This document shows, piece after piece, positions 26,545-35,639 of a stretch of DNA of 64,000 nucleotides. The notes beneath the pieces are model-generated. The model ran no database searches. It was not told the DNA's origin and saw only the letters and a list, made by a program, of their open reading frames with translations. The stretch's first letter is position 1. Every line of letters starts with the position of its first letter. The stretch is from contig CAKSST010000002.1 in the NCBI GenBank assembly GCA_934489895.1, positions 62,001 to 126,000 on the forward strand. The letters run 5' to 3'. The translations under genes were made by a program, and so were the position numbers. This DNA is from an uncultured Eubacteriales bacterium (GTDB taxonomy: Bacteria; Bacillota; Clostridia; Oscillospirales; Acutalibacteraceae).

Positions 26545-29163
26545 TTATGGTCTTGAAATGTACGGTGGCAGACAAGCACAAAGTATGCCTAAAATCTGGA
26601 ACAACAACGCATACACGGTTGTAAAGGTATTGATATTTCCCAAAAATGACAATACAGCTGTAAACGCAATGCCCGCAACTGCGAAAATAATGTATATTAT
26701 AAGCATTACAATTGTAAGGTTTTTAATTTTGCTTGCTGCGGTTACTGCGCCTAAAAGTCCGCAAATAGAGCTGGAATATGAAGCGTGGGCGGAAGTGCTT
26801 TCCTGATAATTGGTGATTTCCTTGTAGACACAAGCACCGTCGGAGTGCATAATCTTTACACATTCCTTATACAAACCAAAATAATCGCATATCATATCTG
26901 CTGTTATATTGGGGTCGGTGGAGTTTATAAGCAGGGTTATGCCGTTATTGCAAAGGTGTCGTAGCTCATAAGTTATTTCACTGTTGGGCTTATAGCTTAT
27001 TGCAAGCAACACGCAGGCAACACCGTCGCGCGCTACGTATACGGGGAAATACCCGTTTTTAAGAATTGCGCGGTCGGCTTCAAGCGGGGGAATGCTGACC
27101 GAATGAGCTTGCATTAATGTGCGGTTGCCTATAAGCAGCTGACAGTCGTTTACCCAACCGCTCAGACCCATACGGTATTCATATTTAATGGAATCGGAAA
27201 GGGGAGAATCGGGCTCTTCTGATGTGTTGGCGATTTTACGGAAAACAGGAGCAAGGGGATTGCCCATGGCTTCACATAAAACGGCGGCATACATAATGGT
27301 TTCATCAAGCTTGTTAGGTGAAAGAGGTTTTATACCGCCAAGCTGTACGCAACCTTTTGGGAAAAGGTCATGACAGTCAACTGCAACAGCATTAACCTGA
27401 GAAAGAGCTTGGGCAGAGCTGTGTCCTGCCAGCATTGCGTGGTAGTAACTAAGTTTTTTTGCGGTAAGCCAGAGCGGCAATGTATCTATAAGCGTTACAG
27501 CCAACGGACAGCCTAACAGCAATATAAGAGAAAATGTGTTTACAGCCAACATAGCGTCGCTTGAAAGGTAAAGGGTAGCGCCAAAAATAATCACGGCAGC
27601 GGCAAGGGCAATATATGCGCATACTGACATTATATTGCTATGCGGCTGGGGAGAGTACGAATGCTTTACAAAATCATTTACGTTTACGGTTTTTCTTCCT
27701 GCGGCAAGTAAAATATCGCCTTCAATTGAATCGCCCGCCATAGTGCGTGTGGCGGTCTGGTCTGAAATAAGATCAACAGCGTACTTTGCATCGTGGTTTG
27801 CAATTGCTCGGAAGTTTTTAAAAATACGTTTGTATTTATCTCGTTTGCCGATAAGCGCAAAGGTTTGTATCAGACCTAACAACAAGCAAAGATAAGGTGC
27901 ATCATTGGCGGAAAGGGCAACAACGCATACCGCATGTATAACGGCGGCGCAGGTGGCAAACGCCAAAGGTAATTCCAGCTGCTTTTTTTTATTAAAAATA
28001 CCGCCAAAGCCCGAAAGCATATTGAAGTTTATTACAAAAAGCAAGGCAGTTACAATTAAATTGATAACGGGCTTTGCAATAATATTTTGGGGTATAATAA
28101 ACAAGAAAAGCAAAGCAGCGATTTCGACTAGAATTGTTAGAAAAAGTCTTAAGCCTGTTTTGCCGCTGCGTTTCTTTAAGTAATCCTTAATACGTGAGGC
28201 GTCATCAAGACAATTGTAATCGCCATCGGCAGAAGGCTCCTGTCCGTCATCAATAGAAACCTTAAATTTGGTTTTTTCACGTTTCGGCTTTTGGCTTGTT
28301 TTTTCGGTTTGGGCAGGTTTTTCTGGTTCGATGGGGGAGTAAACCGTATCAAAAGCGTTGTCATCAAAGGCTTTGAAATTTGCAGTATCCTCATCGGCAT
28401 AGTAGTGAAATTCCTGCTCGGCTACTTGCATTTTTATTGTTTCGGGTTGCTGAGCAGGCTTTTTGTCTAAAATAAGAGAATCTATATTTTTGTCAGCATT
28501 TTTTTCGGCTTCGGCAAGAATCGTTTCAACACTGTCAAGAGAATACAAAGGTTTGTTTACTGCGGCAGATTTGCCGTTTTCGTCCACAAAAAAGCGCTTA
28601 AAAATATCGGTGTCAAAAGAAAGTTTGGCGGGCGGCTCTGCTTTGATTTCTTTAACAACAGGCTCTGCTGCAACAGCTTCTTTTTCGGATTTAATATCAT
28701 CGGCTACTACAGAGTCCGCGGTTGCGTTATGCAAAGCTATTTTATTGCTGATTGAAATCTGCTCAATGAGTCCGTTTAATTCGTCAGAAAGAGAGATGTC
28801 CCTTTTTACGGGAATTTCTTTTTCTGTCAAAGACTTTTGCTCTTGCTGCGGAATTGCTTCGTTTTCTTTATGTGCGGCAGCGTTGTTGTTTACCATACGC
28901 TCAAATAGACGCTGTGAAGGCGCAACAGAAGAAACCTCTTTTTTTTCAACGGGCTGTACTGTTTTTTCGGGTTCTGTGTTTCTGCCTAAAATTTCGTTAG
29001 CAGTAAGGCCGTGCTTTGAGGCAGATTGAATATTCACGGGAGAAAAATCCCAGAAATCATCATCTTCATTTGCTTCTAAGGGGAGAATGACTGCGTTGTC
29101 ATCGTAGGCGTTTTCTTCGGAAAGGCCAACTTTATTTTCTTTTTTCTTTGAAAACAGTCCCAT
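26545..29163 (-). CDS. P1B-type ATPase-like membrane protein lacking catalytic motifs
   Basis: An 872-aa protein; ATG 29163 has AGGAAGTGAG upstream. Residues 1-335 are hydrophilic, acidic/Lys-rich and probably disordered. Then come two pairs of membrane helices (about 340-385 and 400-440), a short cytoplasmic loop, two helices with GCPLAVTLIDTLPLWLTAKK (551-570) in the position of the CPC membrane motif of metal ATPases, an N/P-domain-like region (LIGNRTLMQAH, VYVARDGVACVLLAISYKP, ITLLINSTDPNITADMI) and two C-terminal helices. The phosphorylation motif DKTGTLT is replaced by DCHDLFP (Asp596), TGDN by NSTDPN, and neither TGE nor GDGxND is visible. I infer a pseudo-ATPase. It follows the trmH gene after 23 bp. 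Confidence 0.65.
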   Translation of the reverse strand: MGLFSKKKENKVGLSEENAYDDNAVILPLEANEDDDFWDFSPVNIQSASKHGLTANEILGRNTEPEKTVQPVEKKEVSSVAPSQRLFERMVNNNAAAHKENEAIPQQEQKSLTEKEIPVKRDISLSDELNGLIEQISISNKIALHNATADSVVADDIKSEKEAVAAEPVVKEIKAEPPAKLSFDTDIFKRFFVDENGKSAAVNKPLYSLDSVETILAEAEKNADKNIDSLILDKKPAQQPETIKMQVAEQEFHYYADEDTANFKAFDDNAFDTVYSPIEPEKPAQTEKTSQKPKREKTKFKVSIDDGQEPSADGDYNCLDDASRIKDYLKKRSGKTGLRLFLTILVEIAALLFLFIIPQNIIAKPVINLIVTALLFVINFNMLSGFGGIFNKKKQLELPLAFATCAAVIHAVCVVALSANDAPYLCLLLGLIQTFALIGKRDKYKRIFKNFRAIANHDAKYAVDLISDQTATRTMAGDSIEGDILLAAGRKTVNVNDFVKHSYSPQPHSNIMSVCAYIALAAAVIIFGATLYLSSDAMLAVNTFSLILLLGCPLAVTLIDTLPLWLTAKKLSYYHAMLAGHSSAQALSQVNAVAVDCHDLFPKGCVQLGGIKPLSPNKLDETIMYAAVLCEAMGNPLAPVFRKIANTSEEPDSPLSDSIKYEYRMGLSGWVNDCQLLIGNRTLMQAHSVSIPPLEADRAILKNGYFPVYVARDGVACVLLAISYKPNSEITYELRHLCNNGITLLINSTDPNITADMICDYFGLYKECVKIMHSDGACVYKEITNYQESTSAHASYSSSICGLLGAVTAASKIKNLTIVMLIIYIIFAVAGIAFTAVLSFLGNINTFTTVYALLFQILGILCACLPPYISRP

Positions 29164-29186
29164 AAAACTCACTTCCTAAAAAAGAA

Positions 29187-29933
29187 TCACATATTGCGTT
29201 GTTTTGCCGCTTGGAACATCATTATGCCTGCGGCAACCGACGCGTTGAGAGAATTAATTTTTCCATACATAGGAATACTTACAATTCTGTCACAGCTTTT
29301 GGCAACAAGACGGCCCATTCCGCTGCCCTCATTGCCTATTATCAAGGCTAAAGGACCTGTAAAATCAACCGTAGAAATATCTTCGCCGTCCATATCGGCG
29401 CCAAAAACCCAAACGCCTTGTTCTTTAAGCTTTTCAATCTCGTTCACAAGGTTTGTCACCCTTGCAACCTTAACATACTCTAAAGCACCGCTTGAGGTTT
29501 TTGCAACTGTTGCGTTGAGCGAAGCGCTGCGGCGCTCGGGAATAATAACACCGTGAACGCGGCAGGTTTCAGCGGTTCGGATAATGGCGCCAAGATTGTG
29601 CGGGTCTTCAATGCCGTCGCAGATAATTATAAAAGGGGCTTCGTTTGCATCCTTGGCGCTTTGAAGTATTGCTTCAACACTTGAATACTGTGTGGCGGCA
29701 ACCGTTAAAACCACACCCTGATGTACAGCGTTGCCTGTAATGGCATCAAGCTTGGCTGCGGGAACTTCCTTTATAGGAATACCGGCGGATTTGCAACGGG
29801 CAATAATACCGCCAGCGCCCGCAATGGCTGTTTTTGTTATCATAAGACGGTCAACCGTTCTGCCTGACCGTAAAGTCTCGGTTACGGCATTGCGTCCGAA
29901 TATAATATCGCTTTTAATGGCGTCATTTTTCAT
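29187..29933 (-). CDS. rlmB: TrmH-family RNA 2'-O-methyltransferase (RlmB-like)
   Basis: A 248-aa SPOUT methyltransferase. The N-terminal substrate-binding domain (IIFGRNAVTETLRSGRTVDRL) and SPOUT motifs IICDGIEDPHNLGAIIRTAE, IIGNEGSGM and IPMYGKINSLNASVAAGIMMF are all present. RlmB methylates G2251 of 23S rRNA in E. coli; site specificity in this branch is not known. It lies upstream of and probably co-transcribed with the ATPase-like gene. Confidence 0.9.
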   Translation of the reverse strand: MKNDAIKSDIIFGRNAVTETLRSGRTVDRLMITKTAIAGAGGIIARCKSAGIPIKEVPAAKLDAITGNAVHQGVVLTVAATQYSSVEAILQSAKDANEAPFIIICDGIEDPHNLGAIIRTAETCRVHGVIIPERRSASLNATVAKTSSGALEYVKVARVTNLVNEIEKLKEQGVWVFGADMDGEDISTVDFTGPLALIIGNEGSGMGRLVAKSCDRIVSIPMYGKINSLNASVAAGIMMFQAAKQRNM

Positions 29934-30157
29934 GTTTGCTCACCAATTGTATAATATTTGTATAAACACATTGTAATTATACCATATATAGTTAATAAAT
30001 TAAAGTATATATTTTGTAAATATATAAGGTTTTTGTTTCCTTTTTTTTATTTTTTGCTGTTTTTTGTTAAAACATGGTAATACAGTCAACCTTTTTTAAA
30101 AAAAATACAATAATTTAGCTCTCTTTACAGATAATATTAAAAAAGGAGAGAGAATTC

Positions 30158-31411
30158 GTGAAGGAAATAAAAATTACTAAGGTTAAAGGTTATGAAATGC
30201 TTGACTCACGCGGCAATCCCACCGTTGCGGCAAGGGTGGTTTTAAGTGACGGCAGCAACGGCTTTGCACTTTGCCCGTCGGGAGCATCAACAGGACGGTT
30301 TGAAGCGGTTGAACTGCGTGACGGGAACCCCGCGCGTTACAACGGGAAAGGCGTTTTGCAAGCGGTAAATAATATTGACGAGGTTATTGCAAAAGTGCTT
30401 TGCGGGCAGGATGCGTTTTGCCAACAGCAAATTGACCGCCTGCTCTGTGCGGCAGACGGTACTGAAAACAAATCGGCGCTGGGCGCAAATGCAATTCTGG
30501 CGGTATCACTTGCCGCAGCGCGTGCGGCTGCATTAAGCCAGAAAATTCCGCTTTACAGATATCTTGGCGGCGTGGCGGGTAATATTTTGCCTGTGCCGAT
30601 GATGAATATTTTAAACGGCGGCGCCCATGCGGCAAATAATATTGATATACAGGAGTTTATGATTATACCCCACAAGGCAGACTCTTTTGATGAAGCTTTG
30701 CGTGTATGTACTGAAATTTACCATTCTCTTAAAAAATGCATAGAAGCAAGGCATCTTTCTTCTGCTGTGGGTGATGAGGGCGGATTTGCGCCAAACCTTG
30801 ACAGTGATGAAGAAGCTATTGAGCTTATACTTGACGCGGCAAACAAGTGCGGCCACGCCGACAATATAAAGATTGCGCTTGATGCCGCTGTTTCGGAATG
30901 GGTGAGCGAAAGCGGATATACTATGCCAAAACGACAGCTGAGTTATTCGGCAAAGGAGCTTGCGGATTATTGGGAAAGGCTTTGCGACAAATATCCCATA
31001 ATGTCAATTGAGGACGGTATGGCAGAGGATGACTGGGAAGGCTGGAAGGCGCTTACTGCACGGCTTGGCGGGCGTATTCAGCTTGTAGGTGATGACTTGT
31101 TTGTTACCAATCAAAATAGGTTTAATTTTGGCGCCGAAAACGGCTGCGCCAACGCAATACTCATAAAACCTAATCAGATAGGCACTTTGAGTGAAACCAT
31201 ACAAGTGACCGTGGGTGCCAGAAACCGTGGCTATAAAACTGTAATGTCACACCGTTCAGGCGAAACAGAGGACACCTTTATTGCAGACTTGGCGGTAGCG
31301 CTTAACTGCGGGCAGATCAAAACCGGTGCGCCCTGCCGAAGCGAGCGCGCCGCAAAATATAACCGACTGTTGATGATTGAACATCAGTTAAATAAAAATG
31401 ATTCACTGTAA
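30158..31411 (+). CDS. eno: Enolase
   Basis: A 417-aa enolase starting at GTG, with AAAAGGAGAG 9 nt upstream. Hallmarks include SRGNPTV, the acid motif VGDEGGFAPNL, catalytic Lys in ILIKPNQIGTLSET and MSHRSGETEDTFIADL. It interconverts 2-phosphoglycerate and phosphoenolpyruvate. It is slightly shorter than the usual 430 residues and somewhat diverged (for example GCANAILIKPN), so it may be a second enolase of the genome. It converges on the next gene with 6 bp between stops. The 220 bp upstream is very AT-rich without a clear promoter match. Confidence 0.95.
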   Translation: MKEIKITKVKGYEMLDSRGNPTVAARVVLSDGSNGFALCPSGASTGRFEAVELRDGNPARYNGKGVLQAVNNIDEVIAKVLCGQDAFCQQQIDRLLCAADGTENKSALGANAILAVSLAAARAAALSQKIPLYRYLGGVAGNILPVPMMNILNGGAHAANNIDIQEFMIIPHKADSFDEALRVCTEIYHSLKKCIEARHLSSAVGDEGGFAPNLDSDEEAIELILDAANKCGHADNIKIALDAAVSEWVSESGYTMPKRQLSYSAKELADYWERLCDKYPIMSIEDGMAEDDWEGWKALTARLGGRIQLVGDDLFVTNQNRFNFGAENGCANAILIKPNQIGTLSETIQVTVGARNRGYKTVMSHRSGETEDTFIADLAVALNCGQIKTGAPCRSERAAKYNRLLMIEHQLNKNDSL

Positions 31412-31417
31412 AGTGGG

Positions 31418-31942
31418 TTATTTAAAAAGGCTTTTATTATATTTGTAGTCAGGCATATGCTTTTGCACCAAGTCCCAAAAGGGCTTTTGATGGTTGTGAT
31501 GTACCGTGTGACAAAGCTCGTGAATAATCACATAGTCTATTGCCTGTTTTGGATATCTCATAAGCAAACAGGAAAAACAAAGTGAATTTTTAGGACTGCA
31601 GCTGCCGAAACGGGTGGCTGCAGTTGTTATTTTTATGCCTGTATATGACAGCCCCGTAAGTGCGGAAAGCTCATATACTCTGTTTGGTATGTAGGCCTTT
31701 GCTTGCTGCTTTAACACTTCAAGTTCTTCTTTTGAAACAACGGGGTTATCAAGCTGACGCTGTTTTGCGTAGGATAAATGCTTTTCTATCCATTTTTCGT
31801 GTGAAGCAATAAATTTATTTACAGTATCCTTGCCTGCAAGGTAAGGAACTCTTACAACCACTTTTGCGTCACGTGTAATTTCAATGCAAAGGCTTTTCCT
31901 TGCCGACCGCTTTATTTCATACTCTGTCATATATCGCTTCAC
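31418..31942 (-). CDS. YgjP-like (DUF45) zinc metallopeptidase
   Basis: A 174-aa protein with the zinc motif HELCH in VIIHELCHTVHHNHQKPFW, where the third His lies in HNHQKPFW, as in the YgjP/SprT-like DUF45 family. Often annotated M48-like or SprT-like; substrates unknown. The C-terminus YNKSLFK ends close to the metal site as is usual. It faces enolase tail to tail. Confidence 0.85.
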   Translation of the reverse strand: MKRYMTEYEIKRSARKSLCIEITRDAKVVVRVPYLAGKDTVNKFIASHEKWIEKHLSYAKQRQLDNPVVSKEELEVLKQQAKAYIPNRVYELSALTGLSYTGIKITTAATRFGSCSPKNSLCFSCLLMRYPKQAIDYVIIHELCHTVHHNHQKPFWDLVQKHMPDYKYNKSLFK

Positions 31943-31998
31943 CGCCTTTTTCTATTTTAACATATAAGCAAATGTTTGTGTAGCAATTTTTATCTTCC

Positions 31999-32027
31999 TT
32001 GACAAAACGTATAAAATATATTATTTT
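31999..32027 (+). promoter_or_regulatory. Promoter of the sugar transferase operon
   Basis: TTGACA, 17-bp spacer, TATTTT, 49 bp before the ATG at 32077. Perfect -35, moderate -10. Confidence 0.6.
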
Positions 32028-32076
32028 ATATGTTGGGAGTTTGTGTAAACACTTTATATAAAGGTTTTGTTGTGTA

Positions 32077-33435
32077 ATGAAAAGGATTATAAAATTCCGT
32101 AAGTCGATAATGCTTTTGGTAAAGGCACTTATAGTAGCTTCAATGACCTGCGCTTTTATTGATGTATGGAAAAATTATTATCCCCAATCGCTGTTCAGCC
32201 AAAGGGGTAACTATATTGTTGTTTTGGCTTATGTTCTTATATTTTTTACTTTCACGAATTTGTATGGCGGTTTCAGCATAGGCTTTTTAAGACTGCACGA
32301 AATTATTTACAGCTTTGCGCTGTCAACAACCTTTACAAACGGTATCATGTATTTGATTTTCTGCCTAATTGCAAGGCAAATGCTGCCCGTGTGGCCTACA
32401 TTGATAAGCGTTTTATGTCAGTTTGCGCTGGCTGTTGCGGGCACCTATTGCGGTAACGCAATTTATTTTGGTATAAATAAATCACGCCGTATTCTCGCCT
32501 TATACGCAGACGAAGAAACAGGCAAAAATATTGTGCGTAAAATGTCTCTTATTCCTGAAAAGTATTGGATTGAACAGGCGATTTGTATAAACAATAAAGA
32601 CGTTGAAGAGCTGAAAAGCATAATAGATAATTATAGCTCAGTACTGTTGTGCGATATAATTCACTCAACCGAAAATGAGCTGCTTACCTATTGCTATTCA
32701 CAAAAAAAGCGCATATATATTTTGCCGTCAAGCAATGATATTATCATTAATAATTGCCATATGAGCCAGGTGTTTGACACGCCGATTCTGCTTTGCCGCA
32801 ACCGCGGTCTTACAATGGAACAGATTATTGTAAAACGCTTAATGGACCTTGTAATTTCAGGCATAGGTATAATTATTACTTCACCTATTATGGCTGTAAC
32901 TGCGCTTGCAATCAAGCTGAGCAACGACGGTCCCGTTTTGTTCAAGCAAAATAGAATTACTGCAGACGGCAAAATTTTTAATGTATTAAAGTTCAGATCA
33001 ATGGTATATAATCCCGGCGGACGCGATACAAAGGGCGCAACCGATAACGACGACCGTATAACCAAGGTCGGCAAAATAATACGCCGCTTGCGTATAGACG
33101 AGCTTCCTCAGCTGTTCAATATAATCAAGGGCGATATGTCTATAGTAGGACCGCGTCCCGAGCGTATTGAAAATGTTTACACCTATACCGAAAAGTTGCC
33201 TGAGTTCAGCCACCGTCAAAGAATGAAAGCAGGCCTTACGGGTTATGCTCAGATATACGGAAAATATAACACAAGTCCCGAAGATAAGCTTAATATGGAT
33301 TTAACCTATATAGAAAAATATTCTCTTTTACTTGATATTAAGCTGATATTTATGACTATAAAAATATTGTTTATGAAAGAAAGCACAGAGGGATTTGCGC
33401 AAACGAAAGAGGATGAATCAAATGGAAAAGTTTAA
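32077..33435 (+). CDS. Polyprenyl-phosphate sugar-1-phosphate transferase
   Basis: A 452-aa membrane enzyme. Four N-terminal helices (about 12-135) and a degenerate nucleotide-binding-like middle precede the bacterial sugar transferase domain (about 250-445) with KRLMDLVISGIGIIITSP, FKQNRITADGKIFNVLKFRSM, LRIDELPQLFNIIKGDMSIVGPRPER and a YTxKLPEF stretch. It loads the first sugar phosphate onto the lipid carrier for surface polysaccharide synthesis. The next gene, a nucleotidyltransferase, overlaps its end, suggesting shared sugar activation. Confidence 0.92.
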   Translation: MKRIIKFRKSIMLLVKALIVASMTCAFIDVWKNYYPQSLFSQRGNYIVVLAYVLIFFTFTNLYGGFSIGFLRLHEIIYSFALSTTFTNGIMYLIFCLIARQMLPVWPTLISVLCQFALAVAGTYCGNAIYFGINKSRRILALYADEETGKNIVRKMSLIPEKYWIEQAICINNKDVEELKSIIDNYSSVLLCDIIHSTENELLTYCYSQKKRIYILPSSNDIIINNCHMSQVFDTPILLCRNRGLTMEQIIVKRLMDLVISGIGIIITSPIMAVTALAIKLSNDGPVLFKQNRITADGKIFNVLKFRSMVYNPGGRDTKGATDNDDRITKVGKIIRRLRIDELPQLFNIIKGDMSIVGPRPERIENVYTYTEKLPEFSHRQRMKAGLTGYAQIYGKYNTSPEDKLNMDLTYIEKYSLLLDIKLIFMTIKILFMKESTEGFAQTKEDESNGKV

Positions 33436-34303
33436 TGCAACGCTGGTTGTAATGGCTGCGGGTATGGGTAGCCGTTTTGGTGGACTTAAACAGGCTGAGC
33501 CGGTAGGTAAACACGGAGAGGCAATTGTTGATTACTCGGTTTATGATGCTGTTCGTGCAGGCTTTAACAAGGTGGTTTTTGTTATAAAAAACAGCATTAA
33601 GGAAGATTTTCATGAAATAGTCGGCAAGCGCATTGAAAAACTTGTTGATGTAGAATATGTTTATCAGGAGCTTGATAAAGTTCCTACAGGCTTTTTTGTG
33701 CCCGAAGACCGTGTGAAACCCTGGGGAACAGGCCATGCTGTTCTTTGCTGTGCCGATGTGGTTAAAACACCCTTTGCAGTTATCAACGCTGACGATTTTT
33801 ACGGTGAAAGCGCATTTAAGCAGATCTATGAGAGTCTTAAAAACGATAGCAAAAATTATTGTATGGTAGGCTTCCGTCTTGGTAATACCCTGACAGAAAA
33901 CGGCACTGTTTCACGCGGCGTGTGCTCGGTTGAGGACGGTAAGCTTGCAAGCGTTGACGAGCGTACCTGTATTGACAGCAATTGCCGTTATTCTGAGGAC
34001 GGTGGCAACACCTGGAAGCAGTTAAGCCCCGACACAGTTGTTTCAATGAATATGTGGGGGTTTAATCCTGATTTTTTTGATTATTTAAAGGAAGGTTTCA
34101 ATAAGTTTTTGAGTAATCCCGACAACCTGCAAAAATCTGAGTTTTATGTGCCCTTTATGGTTGATGAGCTTATAAAAAGCGGCAAAAAGCAGGTTAATGT
34201 TTGCGTTGCTGAGGATAAATGGTACGGCGTTACATATAAAGAGGATAAAGACACCGTTGTAAAAGCCATTGCCGCCATGAGCGAGTACGATAATATATAT
34301 TAA
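33422..34303 (+). CDS. Sugar nucleotidyltransferase-like protein
   Basis: A 293-aa GT-A fold nucleotidyltransferase with the N-terminal signature VVMAAGMGSRFGGLKQ and the acidic NADDFYG motif (metal Asp). ATG 33422 is chosen because AAAGAGGATG lies upstream; it overlaps the sugar transferase by 14 bp. This family is related to NDP-sugar pyrophosphorylases, but the exact nucleotide and sugar are unknown. Coupling with the sugar transferase fits polysaccharide precursor supply. Confidence 0.85.
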   Translation: MEKFNATLVVMAAGMGSRFGGLKQAEPVGKHGEAIVDYSVYDAVRAGFNKVVFVIKNSIKEDFHEIVGKRIEKLVDVEYVYQELDKVPTGFFVPEDRVKPWGTGHAVLCCADVVKTPFAVINADDFYGESAFKQIYESLKNDSKNYCMVGFRLGNTLTENGTVSRGVCSVEDGKLASVDERTCIDSNCRYSEDGGNTWKQLSPDTVVSMNMWGFNPDFFDYLKEGFNKFLSNPDNLQKSEFYVPFMVDELIKSGKKQVNVCVAEDKWYGVTYKEDKDTVVKAIAAMSEYDNIY

Positions 34304-34307
34304 AAAT

Positions 34308-34332
34308 AAAAGGCAGAAATTTTCTGCCTTTT
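34308..34332. terminator. Bidirectional terminator
   Basis: AAAAGGCAGAAA (34308-34319) and TTTCTGCCTTTT (34321-34332) form a stem followed by TATTTTATA on the + strand and by TATTTTTA on the other. It serves both convergent neighbours. Confidence 0.8.
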
Positions 34333-34335
34333 ATT

Positions 34336-35223
34336 TTATACTTTTTTATTTTTCATTTGTACAAATACACCGCATACAATAACCACAAGGCCAAGCAGGG
34401 AGTATATGCTTATAGGCTCGTGCAGAATAAAGTAAATGTATATCAGTGATAAAAAGGGTGTTATAAAGGCAAGATTTGATATTATTGCGGTGTTGCCTTT
34501 ATGCAATGCCATCTCCCGCAAAATTAGCGGTATGGCTGATGTAAATATACCAAGCCAGACAATGCCAAGCAGATGAACGGGTTGCAGTGCGGGAATATCA
34601 CCTTTCAGTAAAAGCCATATGCCGCTTATGATTATTGAAACAATAAGGTGAACGGTCATGCTGTAAAGCTCGTCGTAATGATATTTTTTGCCCAGCAAAC
34701 AGGCCGTAGCAAACAGCGGCAAGCAGCGCAAAACCCGCGCTGCCGATATTGAGCCCTGCAATGCTTGACAAATTAAACTTGGTAAGCACAATTATAACGC
34801 CCGCAAAGGAAAGCACAAGACCCAAAACCTTGGCTTTTGTCACCTTTTCTTTGAGTAATATGCAAGCAAAAACCACTGTCATTATGGGCCATAAATAATT
34901 AATTATAAATGCTTCCTGCGCTGGCAGACGCTCGGTTGCAAGGCAGAAAAACAGCTGATAAAAGAAAATCCCGAAAAGACCTGTCAGCGACATTATTGTG
35001 TAATCTTTTACTTTATAGCCTTTTTGTAAAAAATGTTTGTTTTTAATAAGGCTTATTTTATTATACCCACAAATATAAGCGCAAAAATTGAGCCTATAAA
35101 AACGATATGGATTGTATCGATTTTCGCCAACAGCAGCTTTGTCACAGGAGAAATAGATGCCCAGAGCAATATTGATATTGCGGCATATATGTATTGGGGT
35201 TTAAGCTTTTTAATTATTGACAT
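34336..35223 (-). pseudogene. EamA/DMT-family transporter, two frameshifts
   Basis: Three overlapping fragments together make one ten-helix EamA transporter. Fragment 1 starts at ATG 35223 (MSIIKKLKPQYIYAAISILLW) and ends at a premature TAA near 35053, where one A seems lost from an A-run. Fragment 2 (EAFIINYLWPIMTVVF and SLAGLNIGSAGFALLAAVCYGLFAG in a second frame) runs to about 34690. Fragment 3 (LGKKYHYDELYSMTVHL to the end at 34336) returns to the first frame. The gene overlaps gtrA by 14 bp. Two independent indels point to decay unless they are assembly errors. Substrate unknown. Confidence 0.8.
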
Positions 35224-35623
35224 CCTTAATATTTGTATCGATAGTTTTACCGAAAACAAAGAAGCGCTGATACAAAAATTCGAGTATAAAGTTTGCAAGC
35301 ATATTAAGTATGGTTACTATGTACTCGTTCCAACGAAGCGTTTCAACAAGGTATTCACCCAAAATGGTGGAAACAGGGGTAAACACTGCATAAAACAACA
35401 AGGTTTTAAGCATTGCAAGCGGTACATTTGCGGCAGATTTAAAGGTGAATTTACGGTTAAGCGTAAAGTTCCATACAATAGAAAGCAAAAGTGATATAAG
35501 GTAGCAGGGCCAATAGCTCCAGCTTTTAAATACATTTGTAAAGATTGTAAATGAGCCAATCTGGATAACGCCTGCGCTTATCGAAAACAGTACAAATTTT
35601 ATTAAGCGCCAAAATTCCTTCAT
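35210..35623 (-). CDS. GtrA family membrane protein
   Basis: A 137-aa protein with four membrane helices and the GtrA pattern FVLFSISAGVIQIGSF and WNFTLNRKFTF. GtrA proteins are thought to flip or position polyprenyl-linked sugars for surface glycosylation. It is translated just ahead of the broken EamA gene (14-bp overlap) and follows the YitT gene by 16 bp, so these minus-strand genes form one unit. Confidence 0.88.
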   Translation of the reverse strand: MKEFWRLIKFVLFSISAGVIQIGSFTIFTNVFKSWSYWPCYLISLLLSIVWNFTLNRKFTFKSAANVPLAMLKTLLFYAVFTPVSTILGEYLVETLRWNEYIVTILNMLANFILEFLYQRFFVFGKTIDTNIKDVNN

Positions 35624-35639
35624 TTTATTTCTCCTTGTT

